DNA of 32,749 nucleotides from assembly GCA_943330235.2 (NCBI GenBank), contig CALQGY020000034.1, positions 1 through 32,749 of the forward strand, read 5' to 3'. This DNA comes from Candidatus Kuenenia stuttgartensis. Lineage in GTDB: Bacteria > Gemmatimonadota > Gemmatimonadetes > Gemmatimonadales > Gemmatimonadaceae. The notes under the pieces are model-generated. The model made no database searches. It was not told the DNA's origin and saw only the letters and a list, made by a program, of their open reading frames with translations. Position 1 is the stretch's first letter, and the number at the start of each line of letters is the position of its first letter. The position numbers and the translations under genes were made by a program. This document shows positions 19,432 through 27,458 of this stretch, piece by piece.

Positions 19432-20829
19432 ATGAGCACTCGCGAGACGGTAACGATCATCGGCGGTGGACTCGCCGGCAGTGAAGCGGCGTGGCAGCTC
19501 GCCGAACGCGGTATCCCCGTGCGCCTGCACGAAATGCGTCCGGTCCGCGGGACCGCGGCCCACCGCACCGATCGGCTCGGTGAGCTGGTGTGCTCCAACA
19601 CCTTCAAGAGCACCGAAACCAGCAATGCGCATGGCCTGCTCAAGGCCGAGATGCGCATGCTGGGCTCAATGATTCTTGAGTGCGCGGACAACGCCCGCGT
19701 ACCCGGCGGCACGGCGCTCACGGTAGACCGTGAGATCTTCGCACAGCATGTGCAGGCGCGTATTGAGGCGCAGCCGCTCATCACCGTCGTGCGCGACGAG
19801 TGCACCGAAATCCCCGACGTCGGCATCATCGCCACGGGGCCGCTGACCAGCGATGCACTGGCCGAACGCATTCGCGAACGACTGGGCATCGACTCGCTCG
19901 CCTTCTACGACGCGATCGCGCCCGTCATCGCGTTTGAATCCATCGATCAGTCCATTGCCTTCCGCGCCTCGCGCTGGGGCAAGGAAACCATGGCCGACGC
20001 CGGTGCCGAGGGCGCGTATCTCAACTGCGCGTTCACGCGTGAAGAGTACGAGGCGTTCATCGACGCACTCACCACCGCCGATCAGTTCACGGCGCACGAG
20101 TTCGACGCCGTGCCGTACTTCGAAGGGTGCATGCCGGTGGAAGAGATGGCCCGTCGTGGTCGCGAATCGCTGCGCTTCGGCCCGATGAAGCCCATCGGGT
20201 TGCAGGACCCGCGTTCGAGCACGCGTCCGTGGGCCGTCGTGCAGTTGCGCATGGAAGATCGCGGCGGGCGCATGTGGAATTTGGTGGGCTTCCAGACCCG
20301 TCTGCGCATTCCGGAACAGCAGCGGGTGTTCCGCATGATCCCAGGGCTCGCCGAGGCGGAGTTCTTGCGCTTCGGCTCCATTCATCGCAATTCGTACATC
20401 AACGCGCCCGCCACGCTCTCGTCGCATTTGTCGTTGCGCGACGCGCCGCAGACGCTGTTTGCGGGGCAGCTCACGGGCGTGGAAGGCTATACCGAGTCGA
20501 GTGCCACGGGCTTGCTGGCCGGCATCAATCTGGCGCGCATGCTCGCGGGCGAGGCACCGGTGGTACCGCCGCCCGCAACGATGATGGGCGCCCTGTATCG
20601 GTATCTGCGCGAGGCCGACCCGAAGCACTTCCAGCCCATGAACGCGAACTTCGGCCTGCTCGATGAGCTGGAGAACGCGTCGCGTGAACTGCTGCGCGAC
20701 AAGGCGAAGAAGCGCGAAGCCTTCGCGGCGCGCGGACTCGCGGCCATGACCGCGTGGTGCGAGGAACATCAACTGCGCGCGGGGCTCACGCCCCAGCGAA
20801 TGGATGCATCGACGGACGTCGCGGGATGA
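19432..20829 (+). CDS. trmFO: Methylenetetrahydrofolate-tRNA (uracil-5-)-methyltransferase
   Basis: This folate- and FAD-dependent enzyme makes m5U54 in the T-loop of tRNA. It has 465 residues, normal length (about 440-470). The N-terminal FAD-binding motif is IIGGGLAGSEAAWQLAERG, followed by HEMRPVRGTAAH and the conserved LVCSNTFKS. Other family segments are YLNCAFTREEYEAFIDAL, GCMPVEEMARRG, LRFGPMKPIGLQDPR and LFAGQLTGVEGYTESSATGLLAG near the end. The start at 19432 gives the usual N-terminus. The xerC start overlaps its stop, a pairing also known from Firmicutes, where trmFO lies beside xerC/codV and hslVU. Confidence 0.96.
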   Translation: MSTRETVTIIGGGLAGSEAAWQLAERGIPVRLHEMRPVRGTAAHRTDRLGELVCSNTFKSTETSNAHGLLKAEMRMLGSMILECADNARVPGGTALTVDREIFAQHVQARIEAQPLITVVRDECTEIPDVGIIATGPLTSDALAERIRERLGIDSLAFYDAIAPVIAFESIDQSIAFRASRWGKETMADAGAEGAYLNCAFTREEYEAFIDALTTADQFTAHEFDAVPYFEGCMPVEEMARRGRESLRFGPMKPIGLQDPRSSTRPWAVVQLRMEDRGGRMWNLVGFQTRLRIPEQQRVFRMIPGLAEAEFLRFGSIHRNSYINAPATLSSHLSLRDAPQTLFAGQLTGVEGYTESSATGLLAGINLARMLAGEAPVVPPPATMMGALYRYLREADPKHFQPMNANFGLLDELENASRELLRDKAKKREAFAARGLAAMTAWCEEHQLRAGLTPQRMDASTDVAG

Positions 20830-21830
20830 GCAGCGACGGGCGCGACGATGCCGTCGCGGACGCCGCGCCGCCGGCCGGTGAGGCCGCGCCAACGGTGCCG
20901 CTGCCGGTGGAGATCGACGAGTATCTCGTGCACCTCGTGAAGGAGCGCGATCTCTCGCCGCACACGGTGAACGCGTACCGGCGCGATCTGCGTGAATTCT
21001 GCACGTATCTCGCGGCGCTGAAAGGCACGGCGGGGTGGGACTGGAACGATATCGGCCGCGTGGAAATGCGCGGCTTCCTCGCGCACTCCACGCGGCGCGG
21101 ACTCGCCAAGCGCTCCATCGCGCGCGCGCTGTCGGCCGTCCGGAGCTTCTATCGCTGGATGCATCGTGATGAACGCGTGGACGCCAACCCCGCCCGCGCG
21201 GTGGGCTCGCCACGCTTGCCGCGCACGCTCCCGGCGTACCTCGACCGGCAGCAGGCCGACCTGCTGCTGCAGCACGCCACCACGCGCGCGCAATCGGGCG
21301 ACTTCGGTGATGTGCGCAACCTGGCGATGCTGGAGCTGTTCTACTCCAGCGGCCTCCGCCTCTCCGAACTCCGCGGCGTCGACCTCGGCGATCTCGATCT
21401 GGTCTCGCAGCAAGTGAAAGTGCGCGGCAAAGGGCGCAAAGAACGCATCGTGCCCGTGGGCGATCACGCGCAACGCGCGCTGCGCCAATACCTGCTGCTG
21501 CGCGATCGCCAGATCAGTCAGCTCGGTGGCGCCAAAGCCGGACGTCTCGCGCGCGGTGCCGTCTTCCTGAGCGAACGCGGCACACGTCTCTCACCGCGCG
21601 GCATTCAACACGCGATGGAGAATCTGCTCGCCGCCGTGGACGAAGGCGCAGGCCTGAGCACGCACTCGCTGCGACACTCCTTCGCCACGCACATGGTGGA
21701 TGCCGGCGCCGATCTGCGCGCGGTGCAAGAACTGCTGGGGCACGCCAGCATCAGTACGACGCAGATCTACACGCACACGAGCGTGGATCGGCTGAAAAAA
21801 GTGTACCGGCAAGCCCATCCCCGCGCGTAG
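20826..21830 (+). CDS. xerC: Tyrosine recombinase XerC
   Basis: This site-specific tyrosine recombinase of 334 residues would resolve chromosome dimers at dif together with XerD. It starts at the ATGA overlap with trmFO. The N-terminal SAM-like domain has VHLVKERDLSPHTVNAYRRDLREF. Catalytic residues are Arg178 (SSGLRLSEL), Lys202 (VRGKGRKER), His280 and Arg283 (THSLRHSFATH), His306 (LLGHASISTT) and nucleophile Tyr315 (QIYTHTS). A ~30-residue Ala/Pro/acidic N-terminal extension precedes the core. XerC rather than XerD is chosen from context (trmFO and hslVU nearby); the sequence alone does not separate them surely. Confidence 0.9.
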   Translation: MSSDGRDDAVADAAPPAGEAAPTVPLPVEIDEYLVHLVKERDLSPHTVNAYRRDLREFCTYLAALKGTAGWDWNDIGRVEMRGFLAHSTRRGLAKRSIARALSAVRSFYRWMHRDERVDANPARAVGSPRLPRTLPAYLDRQQADLLLQHATTRAQSGDFGDVRNLAMLELFYSSGLRLSELRGVDLGDLDLVSQQVKVRGKGRKERIVPVGDHAQRALRQYLLLRDRQISQLGGAKAGRLARGAVFLSERGTRLSPRGIQHAMENLLAAVDEGAGLSTHSLRHSFATHMVDAGADLRAVQELLGHASISTTQIYTHTSVDRLKKVYRQAHPRA

Positions 21831-21854
21831 CGCGAGGAGAACTGCCACCACGTC

Positions 21855-21920
21855 AACAAGGTGAAAACGTGAATGCGATCAGTCAAAGTTTCACCGATCA
21901 CGTTGACGTTTCACCTTGTT
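21855..21920. repeat. Inverted repeat between convergent genes
   Basis: AACAAGGTGAAA (21855-21866) and its exact complement TTTCACCTTGTT (21909-21920) are separated by 42 bases. Inside the interval GTTTCACC occurs once more, and GTCAAC/GTTGAC form a second inverted pair. The arms could fold into a bidirectional terminator for xerC and the dehydratase gene, or serve as a protein-binding site. It is lower in GC than the surroundings. No run of T follows on either strand. Confidence 0.7.
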
Positions 21921-21933
21921 CGCGTGTTTGATG

Positions 21934-22941
21934 TCAGGGCGTCCCACCCTCTAAAATCGTCTTCAGCCGCCCCGCATCCAGATTCCCCCCGCACAGGACA
22001 ATCCCCACCGTCTTCCCGGCCAGCCGCGGCGCCAGCGCCCGCAGCCCCGCCAGTCCCGTTGCGCCCGCGCCCTCGGCCACATTGTGCGTAATCCGCAGTA
22101 AGTCGCGCACGCCCTGAGCGATGTCGTCCTCGCTCACCAGGACGAAGTCCGTGAGCCCGTCCCGCAGCGCATCGACCGTCAGTTCATACGTCGAGCCCGT
22201 CGCGATCCCCTCGGCGAACGTGTGTACCGCCTGACCGACACGCGCCACGCCATCGCGCCACGCATCATGCTGCGCCGACGCGCCCTCGCTCTGCACCGCG
22301 TACACCTCGAGCGCGGGCTGCATGTCGCTGCGCGCGACGATCGCGCCTACGCATTGCGAGCCGCCGCCCAGGGCGAGGATGATCGCGTCCAACGCCGGCA
22401 CTTGCTCGAGGAACTCCGCCGTCATCGTGCCCGCGCCCGCGAGCACATCGACATTGTTCGTGGAGTGAATACGCGTGAGCGCTTCGGTCGCCACCAGCTC
22501 GTCGCAGCGCGCAATCGCGTCGTCGTACGTCGCGCCCGTCTCAACCAATCGCGCGCCGTACGAGCGGATGACGGCGCTCTTCTCCGGGTTGTTCCCCTCG
22601 GGGACGCAGATCGTGACCGGAATCCCCAGTCGAGCACCCGCCCAGGCCAGCCCCTGTCCGTGATTGCCCGTGGAGGCGGCGGCCACGCCGCGCGCGGCGG
22701 CGGCGGGATCGCGTGCCAAGAGGGCGGTGAGCGCTGAGGTCGCGTTCCGCACCTTAAAGGTGTTCACCGGCAGATGATTCTCATGCTTCACCCAGACGCG
22801 AATGCCGTGCCCCACCAGGTCGTCCAGCAGCGGGTAGGACATGGCCGGAGACGCGGGCAGATGCGGGCGTATGCGCGCGCGTGCGGCGGTCACATCAGCC
22901 ATCGCGATGGGCGCGGGGCGGGGAGACGGGCTGGAAGTCAC
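21934..22941 (-). CDS. PLP-dependent threonine/serine dehydratase-like enzyme
   Basis: This 335-residue fold-type II PLP enzyme starts at a GTG preceded by GAGGA six bases upstream on the minus strand; an ATG 13 codons later is an alternative. The Schiff-base Lys is Lys63 in HENHLPVNTFKVRNATSAL, and ASTGNHGQGLAWAGARLGI is the phosphate/cofactor loop. The Gly-rich loop near residue 190 reads LGGGSQCVG instead of GGGGL, and CGGNLD is near the C-terminus. The product probably eliminates ammonia from threonine, serine or a related hydroxy-amino acid; the exact substrate is not clear. There is no ACT regulatory domain, so it is a catabolic rather than a biosynthetic type. It is divergent from hslV. 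Confidence 0.82.
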   Translation of the reverse strand: MTSSPSPRPAPIAMADVTAARARIRPHLPASPAMSYPLLDDLVGHGIRVWVKHENHLPVNTFKVRNATSALTALLARDPAAAARGVAAASTGNHGQGLAWAGARLGIPVTICVPEGNNPEKSAVIRSYGARLVETGATYDDAIARCDELVATEALTRIHSTNNVDVLAGAGTMTAEFLEQVPALDAIILALGGGSQCVGAIVARSDMQPALEVYAVQSEGASAQHDAWRDGVARVGQAVHTFAEGIATGSTYELTVDALRDGLTDFVLVSEDDIAQGVRDLLRITHNVAEGAGATGLAGLRALAPRLAGKTVGIVLCGGNLDAGRLKTILEGGTP

Positions 22942-22970
22942 GCGGAGTCCTCGACGGTGGGGGTGCGCAG

Positions 22971-22976
22971 TAGATT
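22971..22976 (+). promoter_or_regulatory. Possible -10 box (leaderless) of hslV
   Basis: TAGATT lies six bases before the hslV ATG at 22983, with no Shine-Dalgarno. On the other strand the same spot reads TTAATCTA and could help the divergent dehydratase gene. Confidence 0.5.
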
Positions 22977-22982
22977 AACAAC

Positions 22983-23528
22983 ATGGCACTCCCTCAGATG
23001 CGCGCAACAACCATCCTCGCAGTGCGCCGCGACGGCAAGATTGCGATCGGCGGCGACGGACAAGTCTCCGTCGGCGACACCGTGGCCAAGTCGCGTGCCG
23101 TGAAGGTGCGCACGCTCAAGGGCGGTCGTGTGCTGGCCGGTTTCGCTGGCTCGGCCGCTGATGCGCTCACGTTGTTCGAGAAGTTCGAGGAGAAGCTGGA
23201 GCGCTACCCCGGCAACCTCGCGCGCGCGTCCGTCGAGTTGGCCAAGGAATGGCGCAGCGATCGTGTGCTGCGCCGGCTTGAGGCGTTGCTCGTGGTGGTC
23301 GACGCACAGAGCGGCTTCATGATCTCCGGTAACGGAGAACTCATCGAGCCTGATGACGGCATCCTCGCCATCGGCAGCGGTGGCGCCTACGCGCAGGCTG
23401 CGGCGCGGGCGCTGCTGCGCGAGACCACGTTGTCGCCGCGCGAGATCGTGGAGAAGGCGCTCACCATCGCGGGCGAGATCTGCATTTACACGAACACCAA
23501 CATCACGGTGCTCGAGCCCACGCCGTAG
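22983..23528 (+). CDS. hslV: HslV, ATP-dependent protease peptidase subunit
   Basis: This 181-residue threonine peptidase is the proteasome-like core of HslUV. A short propeptide ends at Ala8 and the mature chain would start at Thr9 ([11 protein letters not shown]), the catalytic N-terminal nucleophile. Family segments are [58 protein letters not shown] and [17 protein letters not shown]. Its partner gene hslU is on the same strand but 2.5 kb further on, with an opposite-strand gene between them; hslV and hslU are usually adjacent. Confidence 0.97.
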   Translation: MALPQMRATTILAVRRDGKIAIGGDGQVSVGDTVAKSRAVKVRTLKGGRVLAGFAGSAADALTLFEKFEEKLERYPGNLARASVELAKEWRSDRVLRRLEALLVVVDAQSGFMISGNGELIEPDDGILAIGSGGAYAQAAARALLRETTLSPREIVEKALTIAGEICIYTNTNITVLEPTP

Positions 23529-23542
23529 CCGTCCACGTCTGC

Positions 23543-25897
23543 CTACTTCGTCGGCGTGAACAACCAGCTCGCCTTCAGAAAGAACCCGTCATTTACCCGC
23601 CGCAGCTGGTCAAACTGCAGCGCGCCCGGCTCCGTCATGCTGTTGCCGTACCCCGCAAACAGCACCGTCCCGGGCCGCGGACGGTACGAGAAGAGCCAGT
23701 CCGCCCGCAGCAGGTTGGAGGAGCGGGCCACCGACGTCGTGTAGCGCCCGTTGCTCTGCTTGATGAGCAGCGGCAACCCAGTGCGGTAGTCCGCCAGCGC
23801 CTCACGCCGGTTGGCTTCGTACTGCGCAATGACGCGCACAAAAATGGGCCGCGCCACCTGGTACTCCATTTTGAGGCGCGGCACGCGCTGCGAAAACGTG
23901 GAGCGACCGTCCGCCCTGCGGATGAACTCACTGCTGGCATAGGTCGCATTGAGGCGCACCCGTTCGTCCGGACGCAGGTCCAGCGACGCCGTGTACGCCG
24001 TACGCCGCACACGCGACGTCTCCAAGAAATCCACGTCACGCGCATTGGTCACCCCCGCCGACGCCGCGAACCGTCGGTACTGCGGCGTGGATACCGAGAT
24101 GGCGCCGCTGGCCGTCGTGATGGGCGCGGCCGGTACGAACGCGTCGGGCGTCGCGGTACCGTTCTCGGTGGCGACACCCGCATAGGCGGCCGGATCAAAG
24201 CGATAGCGGTTCATGCTGGGGTTGAGCGACACCGACCAGCCGCGACGCAGCGTGAACGAGTTGTTCATGCTCACCTTGCCTTCCAGCATGCTCTTGGCGT
24301 CAAAGAAATCGCGATAGCGCCAGAGCCCCGTCGCCGACACAAACCCCATGTACCGCTCGATGAGGGCGCCTTGCTTGCCGAAGAGCGTGATCCGGTTGGC
24401 CGCATTCGGCTGCACAAACCCTGTGCGCGCGACAAACCCATTGTCCGCGCGGAAATCGGGCCGGATGCCAATGAGGTTGTAGTGATAGCCCCAGCCGCGC
24501 CCCGTGCGGTCCACCACCCCCTCCCACAACGCACCACTGCGCGACACCCCCGCGGTTCGCGACTGGCTGCCCGCGAACTGCAACTGCGCATAGTACATCT
24601 TGCCGAACAGCATCTTCACATCGCCGCCTAGCACGCGGTTCTCGTTCCCCTGGCTCACCCGCTCGCTATACACCAGCCCCATCGTCGACTGCTGGCTGAA
24701 GTCGCGCGTGACGCGCACGATGTCCACCAGCGGACGGTTCTTCGGGCCGGTGCTCGCCGCGGCGTCAATGGCCGACAATAATGCGAAATTCGTGCGCCCC
24801 TGACGCGCCGTCAGCTTGAGCGCCGCATCGGGCTGCACAATGCGGCGCGTGTAAATCAGCGTGTTCGGCACGTTGAACTGGTCCGATCCCTCCACAAAAA
24901 ACGGGCGGCGCTCGGGGTACAGCAGCGCGAAGCGGGTGTCCGCGGCCACCTGCGTGGCGTCGGCCTCCACCTGCGAAAAATCGGGGCGCACGGTGCCCAC
25001 CAGCACGATGTTGCTCCCCAACCCCGCGCGCACCGTACCGCCCAGACGCGGCGCATTGGAATAGCGCCAATCGGCGTTGTTCGGCGCGCAGCAGGCCACG
25101 CCGCTGATGGTGCTCGTCAGCTCAGGGTTGAGCGTGACATCTACGCCGTGCTTCATGTCCGTTAGCTCCGTCAGCACCCCTTCCTGCGCGATGAACGACG
25201 CCTGACCGCGACGGGCCGGCGTCCATGTTTCCTCGTAGCCGGAGTGCTGCACTTTGCGCACGATCTGAATGCCCCAGCGCTGCCCGCCACCAGCCGGGAA
25301 GCGCAAGCTGCTGAACGGAATACGGATTTCCACCTCGTACCCCGTCTCCGTGACATGTCCGCGCGACTGCCACTGAAAATCAGCACTGAGATCGTTCTGC
25401 CCCGGCGAGATGTTGGCGCCTGGGGTAAACCCGCCGGCCTCGTTCTTCGTGCCGTCCGCCTGAATCCCCAGCGGATTCACGATGAATACGAACGCCCGCC
25501 GCCGCTCCTCAAACGTGTCGAGATGAATCTCGACATTGTCATCGGTGCTCACCCGGTCACGCTCGGCCAGCGTCGCGCGCACCGCGCCGTGCGGCTCGAA
25601 GGCGCGAATGCCGAAGTGAATGGCAGTCGCGGAGTACCACACAAGCACGTCCGTCGAGTCGGGCGCAGGGCGCTGATCCACCGGCTGGTACAGCGAGAAG
25701 CCCGTCAGGTGTCGGGCGCGCTGCCACACGGGTTCGTCCAACAGGCCGTCCACGGTAATGGTGGCCTCGATGGGCCGCGACATCGACACGCGCGTCGCGC
25801 CGGACCGTGCGTGAAAAATCAGCGAATCGGTCTGGACCGAGACGGGCGTGGTCGCGGCCATCTGGAGCGCGACACCAAGAAGCAGGCTGGCAAACAT
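23543..25897 (-). CDS. DUF5916 outer-membrane protein with CBM9-like N-terminus
   Basis: This 784-residue exported protein begins with a short hydrophobic signal (MFASLLLGVALQMAATTP). A family 9 carbohydrate-binding-like domain spans about 42-235 (ITVDGLLDEPVWQRARHLTGF, STDDNVEIHLDTF, VEIRIPFSSLRFP). The rest matches the DUF5916 pattern, including RPFFVEGSDQFN and alternating beta-strand sequence ending in LFTPTK with aromatic strand ends, probably an outer-membrane barrel. Function is unknown; such proteins are frequent in Bacteroidota and Gemmatimonadota. A TAGCTT box at 25904-25909 lies six bases before the ATG on the minus strand, so it too may be leaderless. It converges with hslV (14 bases apart) and is divergent from hslU. 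Confidence 0.85.
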   Translation of the reverse strand: MFASLLLGVALQMAATTPVSVQTDSLIFHARSGATRVSMSRPIEATITVDGLLDEPVWQRARHLTGFSLYQPVDQRPAPDSTDVLVWYSATAIHFGIRAFEPHGAVRATLAERDRVSTDDNVEIHLDTFEERRRAFVFIVNPLGIQADGTKNEAGGFTPGANISPGQNDLSADFQWQSRGHVTETGYEVEIRIPFSSLRFPAGGGQRWGIQIVRKVQHSGYEETWTPARRGQASFIAQEGVLTELTDMKHGVDVTLNPELTSTISGVACCAPNNADWRYSNAPRLGGTVRAGLGSNIVLVGTVRPDFSQVEADATQVAADTRFALLYPERRPFFVEGSDQFNVPNTLIYTRRIVQPDAALKLTARQGRTNFALLSAIDAAASTGPKNRPLVDIVRVTRDFSQQSTMGLVYSERVSQGNENRVLGGDVKMLFGKMYYAQLQFAGSQSRTAGVSRSGALWEGVVDRTGRGWGYHYNLIGIRPDFRADNGFVARTGFVQPNAANRITLFGKQGALIERYMGFVSATGLWRYRDFFDAKSMLEGKVSMNNSFTLRRGWSVSLNPSMNRYRFDPAAYAGVATENGTATPDAFVPAAPITTASGAISVSTPQYRRFAASAGVTNARDVDFLETSRVRRTAYTASLDLRPDERVRLNATYASSEFIRRADGRSTFSQRVPRLKMEYQVARPIFVRVIAQYEANRREALADYRTGLPLLIKQSNGRYTTSVARSSNLLRADWLFSYRPRPGTVLFAGYGNSMTEPGALQFDQLRRVNDGFFLKASWLFTPTK

Positions 25898-25903
25898 CCC
25901 CGA

Positions 25904-25909
25904 AAGCTA
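25904..25909 (-). promoter_or_regulatory. Possible -10 box (leaderless) of DUF5916 gene
   Basis: On the minus strand TAGCTT is followed by TCGGGG and then the ATG, a six-base interval. No Shine-Dalgarno is seen. Confidence 0.45.
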
Positions 25910-25948
25910 GTCGTGTGGGCCGCTCGATCTACCGCGACCATCCACCGT

Positions 25949-25993
25949 CACACGCGATCGCCACACGCGACCGTCACACGCGACCGCCACACG
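25949..25993. repeat. 13-bp tandem repeat between DUF5916 gene and hslU
   Basis: Unit CACACGCGACCGY is present in three complete copies (25949-25987) and one partial copy (25988-25993). It occupies the centre of the 157-base divergent intergenic region, between the predicted promoters of both genes, and could affect either of them if copy number varies. Confidence 0.88.
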
Positions 25994-26043
25994 TCCTCGG
26001 CCATTCGCGCGCATGGGCCCTTCGGCGCGCTCGATCGGGTGGT

Positions 26044-26049
26044 TACCCT
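26044..26049 (+). promoter_or_regulatory. Possible -10 box (leaderless) of hslU
   Basis: TACCCT lies five bases before the ATG at 26055, with TTCGGC 17 bases further upstream (26021-26026) as a possible weak -35 box. No Shine-Dalgarno is seen. Confidence 0.4.
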
Positions 26050-26054
26050 TCGCC

Positions 26055-27455
26055 ATGCCCTCTCCTCGTACCGAACAGGCCATTGCACGGCTCGCCGACC
26101 TGACCCCGCGGCAGATCGTGGCGGAACTCGATCGCTACATCGTGGGACAGGCCGACGCGAAGAAGGCCGTTGCCATCGCGCTGCGGAACCGCTGGCGTCG
26201 TCAGCGCGCGCCGGAGTCCATCCGCAACGAAATCGCGCCCAACAACATCATTCTCATCGGCCCGACGGGCGTCGGCAAAACCGAAATCGCCCGTCGTCTC
26301 GCGAAGCTGTCCGGCGCGCCATTCACCAAAGTTGAAGCCAGCAAGTTCACGGAAGTCGGCTACGTCGGTCGCGACGTGGAGTCGATGGTCCGTGATCTCG
26401 TGGAAAGCGCCATCGACATGGTGCGCAGCGAGCGCGAATCCGAAGTGGAGGATCTCGCCAACAGCAAGGTGGACGAACGTCTGCTGGATCTGCTGGTCCC
26501 GGCGATGGAGGCCGCGCTGCCGGCTGAGCCCACCGCCGAGCAGCGCGCCGAACACGATGCCACGGTGGAGCGTCATAAGCGCACGCGTGACAAGCTGCGG
26601 CAACTGTTGCTTGATGGTCAGCTCGATGGCCGCGAGGTGGAGCTGGAGGTCACACAGTCGGCGCCGGGGGTTCCCGACCGCATGACGCCGGGCGCGCCGG
26701 AGGGCATGGAGAGCATGGCGGAGTGGTTCCGCGACATGATGCCCAAGCGCAAGAAACGGCGCACGGTCAAAGTGCTGGAGGCGCGTCGCATTCTGCTGGA
26801 TGAGGAGCTTGAGAAGCTCATCGATCTGGATGACGTCACCGGCGACGCGCTCGAGCGGGTCGAAGCCATGGGCATCATCTTCCTCGACGAAATCGACAAG
26901 ATCGCCGGCGAGCGCGGGCAGGGCGGGGGCCCCGACGTGTCACGCGAGGGCGTGCAGCGCGATCTGTTGCCCATCGTGGAAGGCTCCAACGTGCAGACGC
27001 GCTACGGCATGGTGAAGACCGATCACGTGCTGTTCATCGCGGCCGGTGCCTTTCACGTCTCCAAGCCCAGCGATCTCATCCCCGAGCTGCAGGGGCGGTT
27101 CCCCATTCGCGTGGAACTGCAGCCGCTCACGGAATCGGACTTCGTGCGCATCATGACGGAGCCGGAGAACGCACTCACCAAGCAGTATGCCGCGCTCGTG
27201 GAATCCGAAGGCGCCTCGCTCACGTTCCTGCCCGATGGCATCGCCGAACTCGCGCGCGTGGCAACCCTCGTGAACATGCGCATGGAGAACATCGGCGCGC
27301 GCCGTTTGCACACGGTCATGACCACGCTGCTGGAGGACGTCATGTACGAGTTGCCCGATCGCGGCACCGCGCCGGTGACCGTGGACGCCGACATGGTGCG
27401 CGAACGATTGAAGTCCATCTCCGAAGACGAAGACCTGCGGAAGTACATCCTGTAA
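26055..27455 (+). CDS. hslU: HslU, ATPase subunit of HslUV protease
   Basis: This 466-residue AAA+ unfoldase feeds substrates to HslV. The ATG at 26055 gives the family N-terminus (LTPRQIVAELDRYIVGQADAKKAVAIALRNRWRR); the frame is open 14 codons further but unlike HslU. Walker A is LIGPTGVGKTEIARRLAKL, the pore loop lies in EVGYVGRDVESMVRDL, Walker B is IIFLDEIDKIAG, sensor 1 lies in HVLFIAAGAFH, and the arginine-finger region is GRFPIRVEL. The C-terminus DLRKYIL is the conserved tail that inserts between HslV subunits. The I-domain (about 110-240) is of normal size. It converges with the transporter gene, only three bases between stops. Confidence 0.97.
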   Translation: MPSPRTEQAIARLADLTPRQIVAELDRYIVGQADAKKAVAIALRNRWRRQRAPESIRNEIAPNNIILIGPTGVGKTEIARRLAKLSGAPFTKVEASKFTEVGYVGRDVESMVRDLVESAIDMVRSERESEVEDLANSKVDERLLDLLVPAMEAALPAEPTAEQRAEHDATVERHKRTRDKLRQLLLDGQLDGREVELEVTQSAPGVPDRMTPGAPEGMESMAEWFRDMMPKRKKRRTVKVLEARRILLDEELEKLIDLDDVTGDALERVEAMGIIFLDEIDKIAGERGQGGGPDVSREGVQRDLLPIVEGSNVQTRYGMVKTDHVLFIAAGAFHVSKPSDLIPELQGRFPIRVELQPLTESDFVRIMTEPENALTKQYAALVESEGASLTFLPDGIAELARVATLVNMRMENIGARRLHTVMTTLLEDVMYELPDRGTAPVTVDADMVRERLKSISEDEDLRKYIL

Positions 27456-27458
27456 GAC

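Noticed and set aside
16545..19889. Open frame of 1114 codons on the minus strand
   Set aside because: It lies antisense to topA and the start of trmFO, both with full motif sets. Its composition is that of a mirrored high-GC gene.
21831..21933. dif site beside xerC
   Set aside because: No 28-base element with two 11-base arms and a 6-base centre resembling known dif sites was found; the inverted repeat has a 42-base spacer.
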